Assembly (NCBI RefSeq): GCF_000960975.1
Contig: NZ_CP010803.1
Span: 4,433,818-4,497,817 of the forward strand
Length of the DNA: 64,000 nucleotides
Source of the DNA: Martelella endophytica
GTDB taxonomy: Bacteria; Pseudomonadota; Alphaproteobacteria; Rhizobiales; Rhizobiaceae
Reading direction: 5' to 3'
The notes under the pieces: generated by a model
The model's database searches: none
The model's input: the letters and a program-made list of their open reading frames with translations, nothing else
Told to the model about the DNA's origin: nothing
Translations under genes and position numbers: made by a program
In this document: one piece after another, positions 7,397-16,105 of the stretch
Position numbering within the stretch: the stretch's first letter is position 1
Layout of the letters: every line of letters starts with the position of its first letter

Positions 7397-8293
7397 TCAT
7401 GATGAGGTCCGAAAACGACCGGGCGGGCCGCCGACATGACGGCTGAAGGCGGTGCTGAAGGTGCTTGCGGAGCTGTAGCCGACTTTCTCCGCAACCTCAT
7501 CCAGCGAGTGGCCGCCGCCCCTGAGCAGATCCTTGGCGAGGCTCATGCGCCAGGCAGCGAGATATTCCATCGGCCGGGTGCCGAGCGTGCGGGCAAAACG
7601 GTCGAAGAAGGCCGAACGCGACATGCCGGCGACACGGGCAAGGTCTGGCACGGTCCAGGCCTGATCCACCGCGCCATGCATGGCCCGAAGTGCTGCCGCA
7701 ATCCGCGGATCGGCAAGGCCGCGCAGCAGGCCAGGCAGTGTCCTTTCGGCGGGCACGGCCCGGAGCGCCTCGATCAGCAGGATTTCGACATAGCGTTCGA
7801 GAATGAGGTCTCGGCCGGCATTTTCCTGTGCCGCCTCCTCCCCCACGAGGCGGACGAGCTGCGCTAGCCTCGAAACGCCGCGAATGTGGATCATGCGCGG
7901 CAGAAGCGACACGAGAAGCCCGGCATCGGGCGAGGCAAAGCTGAACCAGCCGCCGAACTGCCGCAGATCGACCGGCCCGTCCTGCCGTCCATATCGGACC
8001 GGCAGGTCGGGCGACGGATTGGCGTGCGGATCGATGAAGACCGGATGCGCCGCTTCCATGCCGGACATGGTGAAGGCGGGCGTCGCCGACAGCAGCACGA
8101 AATCCCCTTCTTCCAGCACCACCGGCTCTTCGCCGTCGACGGCAAGCCTGCAGCAGCCCTCAAGCACCGCGCAAAACCCCGGCTGACCGAAGGCCGCATA
8201 GCGCACGGCCCAGCGGCCGGCGCCACTGATGCCTTTCGAAAACACCGCGCCGGGCCGAAGAAGCCGGATAACATCGGAAAGCGGATCCGCCAT
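7397..8293 (-). CDS. AraC-family regulator with cupin sensor domain
   Basis: 298 residues. The N-terminal half is a cupin (Cupin_6/AraC-binding type) with GCCRLAVDGEEPVVLEEGDF near 45-65. The C-terminal 100 residues are an AraC DNA-binding domain (VPDLARVAGMSRSAFFDRFARTLGTRP; LDEVAEKVGYSSASTFSTAF). It is divergent from an SDR oxidoreductase, and such pairs are common in proteobacteria, the regulator usually controlling the SDR. It lies 43 nt upstream of adaA on the same strand, so read-through into adaA is possible. No clear ribosome site precedes the ATG. Confidence 0.88.
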   Translation of the reverse strand: MADPLSDVIRLLRPGAVFSKGISGAGRWAVRYAAFGQPGFCAVLEGCCRLAVDGEEPVVLEEGDFVLLSATPAFTMSGMEAAHPVFIDPHANPSPDLPVRYGRQDGPVDLRQFGGWFSFASPDAGLLVSLLPRMIHIRGVSRLAQLVRLVGEEAAQENAGRDLILERYVEILLIEALRAVPAERTLPGLLRGLADPRIAAALRAMHGAVDQAWTVPDLARVAGMSRSAFFDRFARTLGTRPMEYLAAWRMSLAKDLLRGGGHSLDEVAEKVGYSSASTFSTAFSRHVGGPPGRFRTSS

Positions 8294-8296
8294 TAT

Positions 8297-8340
8297 GGAC
8301 TATCTCAAATTAAATCAGGACTAATGATCGAAGATAGTCC
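8297..8340. promoter_or_regulatory. Operator-like repeats between AraC regulator and SDR
   Basis: GGACTATCT at 8297-8305 is matched by its inverse AGATAGTCC at 8332-8340, and a third GGACTA sits at 8318, exactly 21 bp after the first. The cluster fills the space between the divergent genes and fits control by the adjacent AraC protein. Confidence 0.55.
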
Positions 8341-8384
8341 GATTAACGCAGGTTATATCGATCCCGTCAACACAGGAGATCGAC

Positions 8385-9128
8385 ATGAAAACCATTCTGA
8401 TTACCGGCGCCTCATCCGGTTACGGGCTTGAGACCGCCCGCCACTTCCACGCCCAGGGCTGGAACGTCATCGCCACCATGCGCCGTCCGCGCCCGGAACT
8501 TTTTCCCGCATCGGAGCGCATCCGCGTGCTGACGCTCGATGTCACCGATGCTGACAGCATCGCTGCCGCCATCGAGGCGGCCGGCCCGATCGACGTCCTC
8601 GTCAACAATGCCGGCATCGGCGTTGTCGGCGCCTTCGAGGCAACGCCGATGGCCCATATCCGCAAGGTGTTCGAGACCAACACCTTCGGCGTGATGGCGA
8701 TGACGCAGGCGGTTATCCCCGGCATGCGGGCGCGCGGAACCGGCATGATCGTCAACGTCACCTCCAGCGTGACGCTTTCGCCGATGCCGCTCGCCGCCGC
8801 CTATACCGCCAGCAAGCAGGCGATCGAGGGTTTTACCGGCTCGCTCGCCCATGAACTCGGCGCCTTCGGGATCAGCGCGAAACTGGTGGAGCCCGGCTAT
8901 GCGCCCACCACGCAATTCGCCGCCAATACCGATATCCCAGTCATGGATCTGATTCCCGAAGCCTATATGGACTTCGCCGCCCCCATTTTCGCCGGCTATG
9001 CCAGCCCGCCGCTGACAACGAAGGAGAGCGATGTCGCAGAAACAGTCTGGCGGGCGGTGCATGATAGATCGGGACAATTGCGCTTCCCGGCAGGCGCGGA
9101 TGCCGTGGCATTGATGGAACAGGCATGA
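8385..9128 (+). CDS. SDR-family oxidoreductase
   Basis: Classical short-chain dehydrogenase/reductase, 247 residues. The NAD(P) motif TGASSGYG is at residues 7-14, NNAG near 73, the catalytic Ser is in NVTSSV, and the YTASK active-site pair is near 143-147. The segment ATMRRPRP after the second strand carries arginines, favouring NADP. The RBS AGGAGA is 6-7 nt before the ATG. It is controlled most likely by the divergent cupin-AraC gene. The substrate cannot be told from sequence. Confidence 0.87.
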   Translation: MKTILITGASSGYGLETARHFHAQGWNVIATMRRPRPELFPASERIRVLTLDVTDADSIAAAIEAAGPIDVLVNNAGIGVVGAFEATPMAHIRKVFETNTFGVMAMTQAVIPGMRARGTGMIVNVTSSVTLSPMPLAAAYTASKQAIEGFTGSLAHELGAFGISAKLVEPGYAPTTQFAANTDIPVMDLIPEAYMDFAAPIFAGYASPPLTTKESDVAETVWRAVHDRSGQLRFPAGADAVALMEQA

Positions 9129-9153
9129 GGGGACGGCTGCGCTCACGCGTTTG

Positions 9154-9168
9154 TTCCCTTTTCATTCT
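9154..9168 (+). promoter_or_regulatory. Near-consensus LexA (SOS) box before imuA
   Basis: GTTC (9154-9157), 7 nt, then ATTC (9165-9168): one mismatch to the alphaproteobacterial LexA box GTTC-N7-GTTC. It is 26 nt before the imuA start, where a repressor would block transcription of the whole imuA-imuB-dnaE2 cassette, a known SOS target in this class. Confidence 0.65.
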
Positions 9169-9194
9169 CATCCGATCCGCTATATCATGCGGCC

Positions 9195-9776
9195 ATGCAG
9201 GATGAGTTTTCGACCATATTTCCACTTACACGCGGCCGGGTGCATGATGCCTCCGGCCCCGGCGCGGCGTTTTTTGCAGCAGCGCTTGCCGGCATGACGC
9301 GCGGCACGGTGCTGTGGATCAAGCCGGCGTGGTTTTTCGAGGAGATAAACCCGGTGGCGCTTTCGGCGTTTTTCGATCCGCGCGACATCATCCTCGCGCG
9401 CACCGCCGACCAGACGGAGACGCTCGCCGCCGCCGAAGAGGGCCTGCGCTCCGGTGCGGTTGGCCTCGTCGTCATGGAGGTGGACAAACCGATCGAGCTC
9501 ACCCCAGGCCGCCGCCTGCAGCTTGCCGCCGAAAGCGGCCGCAGCATTGGCCTTTCGCTTCATCCAGAAGGCGCCGGCAACCAGGCGGCCACCACGCGCT
9601 GGTTCTGCAAACCGCTGTTTTCGGCTTCCGACTCGACTCTGCAGGCGTGGTCGATTATAAAGAACAAAACAGGAACAAATAACAGTTGGGCAGTGCGTTG
9701 GGATGAAACGGCGCGTCGTATCCGTATGGTTTCAAAGACTGCCGAGCGAGCGGCTTCTCAGGGCCCGCCCGGTTGA
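9195..9776 (+). CDS. imuA: Mutasome accessory protein ImuA
   Basis: 193-residue RecA-like accessory protein of the SOS mutasome. Family marks are VHDASGPGAAFFAAALAG near 16-33, VLWIKPAWFFEEINPVAL at 39-56, and TTRWFCKPL near 132. No intact Walker A is visible, as usual for this short form. ImuA works with ImuB and DnaE2 in damage-induced mutagenesis. Its 3' end overlaps imuB by 74 nt, a typical feature of these cassettes. A LexA-type box precedes it. Confidence 0.88.
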   Translation: MQDEFSTIFPLTRGRVHDASGPGAAFFAAALAGMTRGTVLWIKPAWFFEEINPVALSAFFDPRDIILARTADQTETLAAAEEGLRSGAVGLVVMEVDKPIELTPGRRLQLAAESGRSIGLSLHPEGAGNQAATTRWFCKPLFSASDSTLQAWSIIKNKTGTNNSWAVRWDETARRIRMVSKTAERAASQGPPG

Positions 9777-11172
9777 TGGACCGTTTGCCGTCACCCTGAC
9801 GGAAGGCAATCATGACCGACTTTACTGCCTTAACCGGGAGGCCGGGCGCCAGGGGCTGGAACGCGGCATGGGGCTTGCCGACGCCCGTGCCTATGTGCCG
9901 GATCTCATCACCCGCCCCGCCGATCTCGACGCCGATCGGCGCTTCCTCGTAATGCTCGCCCGCTGGGCGACGCGCTATACGCCCCATGCCGGGCTCGATG
10001 GCGAGGACGGGCTGGTGCTCGACATCACCGGCGCTGCCCACCTCTTCGATGGCGAGGCGGCGATGCTTGAAAACATGAAGGCCCGGCTTTTACGCAGCCG
10101 GCTATCCGCAAGGATCGGTATCGCCGATACGCGCGGCGCGGCCTGGGCGCTGGCCCATTTCGCCCCTGGCATTGCGCCTGAAGGCAAGACATCCGCCACG
10201 CTCGGCCCGCTTTCGGTCTCGGCACTGCGCATAGATGAAAAGACCGCGACCGCGCTGAAGCGCCTCGGCCTCAACACCATTGCCGATATGTCGGCCCTGC
10301 CCCGCGCCACCCTCGCCCGCCGCTTCGACATGGGCCTGATCGAGAAGCTCGAGCAGGCGCTCGGCACACGCGGCGAGGCCGTGTCGCCGCTTTCCGAACC
10401 GCCGCATTATGGCGTGCGGATGACATTTCCCGAGCCGATCGGCCTTGTTGATGACGTGATGGCAGCTCTTGCCCGCCTGCTGGACACGCTCTGCCTGCGA
10501 CTGAAGAACCGGGAGGCCGGTGCCCGGGCGATCACGCTTTCCGTCGAGCGCGTCGATCAGACCCATCAGAACGTCACGCTGCGCCTTGCCCGGCCGATGC
10601 GCGATGGCCCCCGCATTCTGAGGCTGTTCGAGCGCCCTGTCGGTGAAATCGACGCCGGCTTCGGCATCGAGCGGATACGTCTTGAGGCGGGCGAGGTGGA
10701 AAATCTGCCCGCCGAGCAGATCGGCGAAGGCGGCCTGATTGAGGGCGAGGCGCTGGACGATCTCGTCACAAGGCTCGGCGCCCGTATCGGGCTCGACAAT
10801 ATCGTCCGCTTCCAGCCCGTCGCAAGCCACATTCCCGAACGCGGCTTCACCGAGATTCCCGCCGCCTATGGACGGGTGGAGGCCGAATGGCGCATGGACC
10901 ATCCCCGCCCCTTGCGCCTGTTTGCCCCCGAGCCGGTGACCAGCGACGCCGCGCGTCGTCCGCCCTCGCGGTTTTCCTGGCGGCGGATGCGGCTCGAGAC
11001 GGCCTCAAGCAGCGGGCCGGAGCGGATCGCGCCGGAATGGTGGCGGCCGGACGAGGCCTGGCGCTCGGGGCTTCGCGATTACTGGCGGGTCGATACCCGC
11101 CAGGGGCTGAGGCTGTGGATGTTCCACACGCCCCAGGTCCCCGGCTGGTTCGTGCATGGCCTGTTTTCGTGA
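9703..11172 (+). CDS. imuB: Mutasome Y-family-like protein ImuB
   Basis: 489-residue protein related to Y-family polymerases (DinB/UmuC) but acting as the bridging subunit of the mutasome. The start VVSVWFQRLPSERL replaces the catalytic acidic motif of true Y polymerases, as expected for an inactive ImuB. The little-finger-like part continues to about 370, and the C-terminal region has PRPLRLFAPEPV and RDYWRVDTRQG, usual in ImuB. I do not see a textbook clamp-binding QxxLF motif after the little finger (EQIGEGGL occupies that place). dnaE2 follows 9 nt later. Confidence 0.93.
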   Translation: MKRRVVSVWFQRLPSERLLRARPVDGPFAVTLTEGNHDRLYCLNREAGRQGLERGMGLADARAYVPDLITRPADLDADRRFLVMLARWATRYTPHAGLDGEDGLVLDITGAAHLFDGEAAMLENMKARLLRSRLSARIGIADTRGAAWALAHFAPGIAPEGKTSATLGPLSVSALRIDEKTATALKRLGLNTIADMSALPRATLARRFDMGLIEKLEQALGTRGEAVSPLSEPPHYGVRMTFPEPIGLVDDVMAALARLLDTLCLRLKNREAGARAITLSVERVDQTHQNVTLRLARPMRDGPRILRLFERPVGEIDAGFGIERIRLEAGEVENLPAEQIGEGGLIEGEALDDLVTRLGARIGLDNIVRFQPVASHIPERGFTEIPAAYGRVEAEWRMDHPRPLRLFAPEPVTSDAARRPPSRFSWRRMRLETASSSGPERIAPEWWRPDEAWRSGLRDYWRVDTRQGLRLWMFHTPQVPGWFVHGLFS

Positions 11173-11181
11173 GTTTGTCCG

Positions 11182-14100
11182 ATGGATTATGCCGAGTTAT
11201 GCGTCACCACCAATTTCACCTTCCTCACCGGCGCCTCGCATCCGGAAGAGATGGTGATCCGCGCCGCCGAGCTGGACCTCGCTGCCATCGCCATCACCGA
11301 CCGCAATTCGCTCGCCGGCGTGGTCCGCGCCTTCCGGGCGCTGAAGGAGATCAGGCGCAAGATCGAGAAGCAGGCGGAGGAGCAAACGATCCAGCTTGCG
11401 CCGCATGTCGACCCGTCGTCGCGCCAGCCGGTCGGCAATGCCAAAGCCATTGCCCTGCCCCCAATCCGCCGCCTGCCGCGCCTGATCGTCGGCTGCCGGC
11501 TGGTGCTTTCCGACAGCCCCGTCGATTTCGTGGCGCTGCCGAAGGACAAGCCCGCCTACCAGAAACTCGTGCGGCTCCTGAGCCTCGGCAAACGGCGCAC
11601 GGAAAAGGGCGAGTGCCTGCTTTATCTTAGGGACATGCTGGAATGGGCAGATGGCTCCATTCTGATCGCACTGCCTCAGGGGCTGGAAAAGAAGGCGGAG
11701 GCGACCGAGCATATCACGCAGGCGCTCCGGCGCTTTCCCGGCCACGTCTTCACGGGTGCTGCCCCCCGCTATGACGGTTCCGATGCCGCCTGGTTCAAAA
11801 CCCTGACGGCGCTTTCGCACACCACCGGCGCGCCCATGGTCGCCGTCGGGGATGTACTGATGCATCATGCCAGCCGCCGCCAGCTCGCCGATGTGCTGAC
11901 CTGCATGCGCCATCACATCACCATCGACGATATCGGCCACCTGGCGCTGCCGAATGCCGAGCGGCGGCTGAAGCCGGCTGACGAGATGGCGCATATCTTC
12001 CGCGACCACCCCGCCGCCATCCGCCGCACGCTGGAAATTGCCGCTCGCCTCACCTTCGACCTGACCGAGCTTTCCTACAACTACCCGGCCGAAGTCGCCC
12101 ATGGCGAAGACCCACAGGCCCGCCTTGCCCGCCTCACCTGGGAGGGGCTGAAGCGGCGCAACCCGGAAGGCATTCCCGCGCGCAACCGGGAGCTTGCCGA
12201 AAAGGAGCTGGCGCTGGTCGACGAACTCGGCTTCGCCGCCTATTTCCTCACAGTGCATGACATCATCGCCTTTGCCCGCAGCAAGGGTATTTTATGTCAG
12301 GGGCGCGGCTCGGCGGCCAATTCCATCCTGTGCTATGCGCTCGGCATCACCGATGTAAAACCGGACATGATCGGCATGGTGTTCGAGCGCTTCGTCTCCC
12401 GCCATCGCGGCGAGCCGCCCGATATCGACGTCGATTTCGAGCATGAGCGGCGCGAGGAGGTGATCCAGCATATCTACAAAGAATATGGCCGCGAAAACGC
12501 CGGGCTCTGCGCCACCGTTATCCATTTCCGCTCGCGCGCGGCGATCCGCGAGGTCGGCAAGGTGATGGGGCTGTCGAACGATGTCACCGCCGCCCTTTCC
12601 GGCCAGATCTGGGGCATCTCCAGCAAGGGCGCCGAACCTGAACGGCTGAAGGAGGTCGGCCTCGATCTTTCCGACCGCAGGCTGACCCAGACGGTGCGCA
12701 TCATCGGCGAAATCATCGGCTTTCCCCGGCATCTGTCGCAGCATGTCGGCGGCTTCGTCATCACCCGCGACCGGCTGGACGAGCTCTGTCCCATCGAAAA
12801 CGCCGCGATGGAGGACCGCACCGTCATTGAATGGGACAAGGACGATATCGACGCGCTGAACATCCTCAAGGTCGACGTCCTGAGCCTCGGCATGCTGACT
12901 TGCCTCAAGAAATGCTTCGGCCTGCTGACCCAGCATTACAACCGTCCGCTGACCATAGCCGAGGTTCCTCAGGACGACGAAGCGACCTACGACATGCTCT
13001 GCACCGCCGATGCCATCGGCGTGTTCCAGGTGGAAAGCCGGGCACAGATGAACTTTCTGCCGCGCATGCGGCCCCGCGAATTCTACGACCTCGTCATCGA
13101 GGTGGCGATCGTGCGTCCCGGTCCGATCCAGGGCGGCATGGTGCAGCCCTATATCCGGCGGCGGCTCGGTCTGGAGAAGGTCACTTACCCAAAGGAGGAG
13201 TTGCGCGGGGTTCTCGAAAAGACCAAGGGTGTGCCGCTGTTTCAGGAACAGGCGATGCTGATTGCCGTGGTCGCCGCCGGTTTTTCACCGGAAGATGCGG
13301 ATCGGCTGCGCCGCTCGCTCGCGAGTTTCCGCCAGATGGGTACGATCGGCGAATTCGAGGAGCAGTTCATCAATGGCATGCTCAAAAATGACTACGAACT
13401 CGATTTCGCCAAGCGCTGCTTCGCCCAAATCAGGGGTTTTGCTGATTACGGCTTTCCCGAAAGCCATGCGGCCGCCTTCGCCATGCTCACCTATGTCTCG
13501 GCCTGGCTGAAATGCCATTATCCGGCGGCCTTCGCCTGCGCGCTTTTGAACTCGCAGCCGATGGGCTTTTACGCGCCGGCCCAGATCGTCCGCGATGCCC
13601 GCGAGCATCAGGTGGAAGTCCGTCCCGTCTCGGTCAATCACAGCGCCTGGGACTGCACGCTGGAGCGCCGCGCCGATGGCGCCTATGCGCTCCGGCTCGG
13701 TTTCCGTCAGATCAAGGGGCTGAAGAAGGAGGATGCCGTCTGGCTGGAGAACGCGCGCGGCAATGGCTATCAGGCACCGGAAGACGTGTGGCTGCGCGCC
13801 GGCCTGATGCCCGCGGTGCTGGAGCGCCTCGCCGAGGCCGATGCCTTCGCCGATGCCGGGCTGTCGCGCCGCGATGCACTCTGGCGCGTCAAGGCGATCC
13901 GCGCGCCAAAACCGCTGCCGCTCTTTTCCGACCCGATCGACGGCGAGCATATCAGCGAGCCCGACGTCATCCTGCCGACGATGAACCTTGGCGAACAGGT
14001 GGTGGAGGATTACGTCGCCACCCGCATGAGCCTCAGAGCCCACCCGATGGAGCTGCTGCGCCCAAAAATGCCCGGCCTGACGCTGCACTCGTCACTGGCA

Positions 14101-14505
14101 ACGACGCCGGAAAGGCGCGTCAGCGTCTCAGGCCTCGTCATCACCCGCCAGCGCCCGGGCACGGCCTCCGGCGTCATCTTCCTGACGCTGGAGGATGAGA
14201 CCGGCGTTTCCAACGTCGTCGTCTGGAACAAGGTCTATGAGCGCTTCCGTCGCACGGTGATGGGCGGCCGGCTGTTGAAGGTCACCGGCAAGCTTCAGCG
14301 CGAAGGCGTCGTCGTGCATGTGATCGCCGAAACCATCGAGGACTGCTCCTGGCGCCTCTCGGAACTCGGCCACCCGATGGACGACGCCATCGGCATCACC
14401 GACCCGAAAGCCGACGACACGCCCCGCCGCCCGAAACTCCAGCCCCGCGCCCACCACCCGCGCGAACAGGCCAAGAAGCTGTTCCCGAGCCGGGATTTTC
14501 ATTAG
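11182..14505 (+). CDS. dnaE2: Error-prone DNA polymerase III alpha subunit DnaE2
   Basis: 1107-residue C-family polymerase that performs translesion synthesis in the ImuA-ImuB-DnaE2 complex. The PHP domain begins YAELCVTTNFTFLTGASHPEE. Palm-domain catalytic motifs include GRGSAANSILCYALGIT near 373 and PPDIDVDFEHERREE near 412. A helix-hairpin-helix and an OB domain (RVSVSGLVITRQRPGTASG near 977) follow. The last residues are basic (PRRPKLQPRAHHPREQ). The length and the missing exonuclease-interaction tail fit DnaE2 rather than the replicative DnaE1. It is convergent with the PPOX gene, 4 nt apart. Confidence 0.96.
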   Translation: MDYAELCVTTNFTFLTGASHPEEMVIRAAELDLAAIAITDRNSLAGVVRAFRALKEIRRKIEKQAEEQTIQLAPHVDPSSRQPVGNAKAIALPPIRRLPRLIVGCRLVLSDSPVDFVALPKDKPAYQKLVRLLSLGKRRTEKGECLLYLRDMLEWADGSILIALPQGLEKKAEATEHITQALRRFPGHVFTGAAPRYDGSDAAWFKTLTALSHTTGAPMVAVGDVLMHHASRRQLADVLTCMRHHITIDDIGHLALPNAERRLKPADEMAHIFRDHPAAIRRTLEIAARLTFDLTELSYNYPAEVAHGEDPQARLARLTWEGLKRRNPEGIPARNRELAEKELALVDELGFAAYFLTVHDIIAFARSKGILCQGRGSAANSILCYALGITDVKPDMIGMVFERFVSRHRGEPPDIDVDFEHERREEVIQHIYKEYGRENAGLCATVIHFRSRAAIREVGKVMGLSNDVTAALSGQIWGISSKGAEPERLKEVGLDLSDRRLTQTVRIIGEIIGFPRHLSQHVGGFVITRDRLDELCPIENAAMEDRTVIEWDKDDIDALNILKVDVLSLGMLTCLKKCFGLLTQHYNRPLTIAEVPQDDEATYDMLCTADAIGVFQVESRAQMNFLPRMRPREFYDLVIEVAIVRPGPIQGGMVQPYIRRRLGLEKVTYPKEELRGVLEKTKGVPLFQEQAMLIAVVAAGFSPEDADRLRRSLASFRQMGTIGEFEEQFINGMLKNDYELDFAKRCFAQIRGFADYGFPESHAAAFAMLTYVSAWLKCHYPAAFACALLNSQPMGFYAPAQIVRDAREHQVEVRPVSVNHSAWDCTLERRADGAYALRLGFRQIKGLKKEDAVWLENARGNGYQAPEDVWLRAGLMPAVLERLAEADAFADAGLSRRDALWRVKAIRAPKPLPLFSDPIDGEHISEPDVILPTMNLGEQVVEDYVATRMSLRAHPMELLRPKMPGLTLHSSLATTPERRVSVSGLVITRQRPGTASGVIFLTLEDETGVSNVVVWNKVYERFRRTVMGGRLLKVTGKLQREGVVVHVIAETIEDCSWRLSELGHPMDDAIGITDPKADDTPRRPKLQPRAHHPREQAKKLFPSRDFH

Positions 14506-14509
14506 GAAT

Positions 14510-15157
14510 TCAATACATCGACTTCCGATACCCCTCCTCCAGCGCATCATCCAACTTCTTCATCTCTTCCGGCTTCTTCGGCGCGGCGTCGATCTGGTCG
14601 AGGATGATCTTTGCGAGCGAGGGCATTTCGCTGCGGTCCTGGCGTTCTGCCGGATCCCAGAGTTTGGAGCGGCGGAAGGCCTTGGCGCAGTGCAGGAAGA
14701 CTTCCTCCACGTGAACGGCAATTGCCGTCAGCGGCAGGCGGTCGCCCACGGCAAGGAGCGCGAGGAGTTCGGGATCGCGAGTGATCACGGCCCGGCCATT
14801 GACCCGCAGCGTATCGTCAAAGCCCGGCACCAAGAAGATCAGGCCGACGGCCGGATTGGCAAGAATGTTCGATTGGGTATCGAGCCGGTTGTTGCCGGGC
14901 CGGTCGGGGATCAGCAGCGTCCTGTCATCGAGCACATGCACGAAACCGCGCGGATCGCCGCGCGGGCTGACATCCGCTCGACCGTCGGCCGCCTGGGTGC
15001 CGATACAGAGAAACGGCGAGCGCGCGATGAAATCGATAGCATGCCGGTCGAGGCGCGGCTGGCATTTCTTTGACGCCAGCTCGTGCGTCGCCGGAAACAG
15101 GGCGCGCAGTTCCTGCTCGTCGGTTACCAGGAATTCCGGTTTCAGTTCGCGCGCCAT
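14510..15157 (-). CDS. Pyridoxamine 5'-phosphate oxidase-family flavoprotein
   Basis: 215-residue split-barrel protein of the FMN-dependent PPOX group (MSMEG_1061-like). The core FMN-binding strand pattern is FLCIGTQAADGRADVSPRGDPRGFVHVLDDRTLLIPDRPGNNR split over residues 50-92, followed by NPAVGLIFLVPG. A C-terminal helical tail (PEEMKKLDDALEEGYRKSMY) is usual in this subfamily. Function in the cell is unknown, perhaps reduction of a small molecule with FMN or F420-like cofactor. The RBS GGAGGACGAGG precedes the ATG. Confidence 0.82.
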   Translation of the reverse strand: MARELKPEFLVTDEQELRALFPATHELASKKCQPRLDRHAIDFIARSPFLCIGTQAADGRADVSPRGDPRGFVHVLDDRTLLIPDRPGNNRLDTQSNILANPAVGLIFLVPGFDDTLRVNGRAVITRDPELLALLAVGDRLPLTAIAVHVEEVFLHCAKAFRRSKLWDPAERQDRSEMPSLAKIILDQIDAAPKKPEEMKKLDDALEEGYRKSMY

Positions 15158-15407
15158 AGCCTCGTCCTCCGTTCATGCCCGGCCATGGATGACGGCAGAA
15201 GGCCGCTTTGACAAGCAAAAACCGGCCGGGCAAGCATGGTTCGGCATGGAGACCACGCCTTTCGGCAGTCGCACAGCGTTACCGCTCAGGCCGCCGGTAC
15301 CTGTGCAAACAGGCCGGTAATTTGTGCCCACCCCGGAATTTGCGTTGAGATTTCATCCGATCCCGACGCATGAGATCATATCGACGCAGCCATGAGAGGA
15401 CGCAAAC

Positions 15408-15905
15408 GTGAAGACCCTTATCGCTTTCGCAGGACTGCCTGGTACAGGCAAGAGCACCATAGCCAAGGCGCTTTCGGTCATGACGGGCGCGGTCTACCTC
15501 CGGGTCGACGAAATCGAGGCCATCATGCTCGCCCATAGCCCCGAACGGGAGATCGGACCGGAGAGTTACGAGATTCTGGCCGCGCTCGCGCGCTCCAATC
15601 TCGCGCTTGGCCATACCGTCATCACAGATTGCGTAAACCCCTGGCCCCTCACGAGAGACTTGTTCGCAGCGGCAGCCGCGCGGGCCGACGCCCGGTTCAT
15701 CGGGGTCGAGATCATCTGCTCCGATCCCGCCATGCACCGTTTGCGCGTCGAAGGACGGCCGATCGATATCCCCGGCTGGAAGACCCCAACATGGCAGGCT
15801 GTGGTAGACCGCGACTATAGAGATTGGCCCGATGCTGACGTCCGCATAGACACCGCCACAGGCACGGCGGAGGAGAGCGCTTCGAAAATCGCCTCGAGGC
15901 TGTGA
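15408..15905 (+). CDS. AAA/zeta-like P-loop kinase, substrate unknown
   Basis: 165 residues with a P-loop GLPGTGKST at 9-17 and a second acidic segment VDEIEAIML near 35, resembling small ATP-dependent kinases of the AAA_33 group (chloramphenicol phosphotransferase-like or zeta-like). RVEGRPIDIPGW near 118-129 probably holds the LID arginine. It starts at GTG with GAGAGGA at 15394-15400. It stands alone between a convergent-type flavoprotein and a signalling gene, so context gives no substrate. Confidence 0.75.
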   Translation: MKTLIAFAGLPGTGKSTIAKALSVMTGAVYLRVDEIEAIMLAHSPEREIGPESYEILAALARSNLALGHTVITDCVNPWPLTRDLFAAAAARADARFIGVEIICSDPAMHRLRVEGRPIDIPGWKTPTWQAVVDRDYRDWPDADVRIDTATGTAEESASKIASRL

Positions 15906-16105
15906 GGCAACAGCGAGCCCAACGTTTGACGCCTCAATCGGCAAAGCTGACTGCGATCTTCAAGCATAAGTCGAATCTCGTGTCATCTGAAACACTTCCG
16001 AAGACGTAGACAAATCTGGTTTCAGATAATAACGGCATGTTTATCTTGCGAAACGATACGCGTTTGACCATAGTTTTCCTCCCTAAGGCGAAGATCGGCT
16101 CAATA

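Noticed and set aside
11197..12258. A 353-codon minus-strand frame inside dnaE2
   Set aside because: It lies within the PHP and palm domains of dnaE2 and has no supporting motif.
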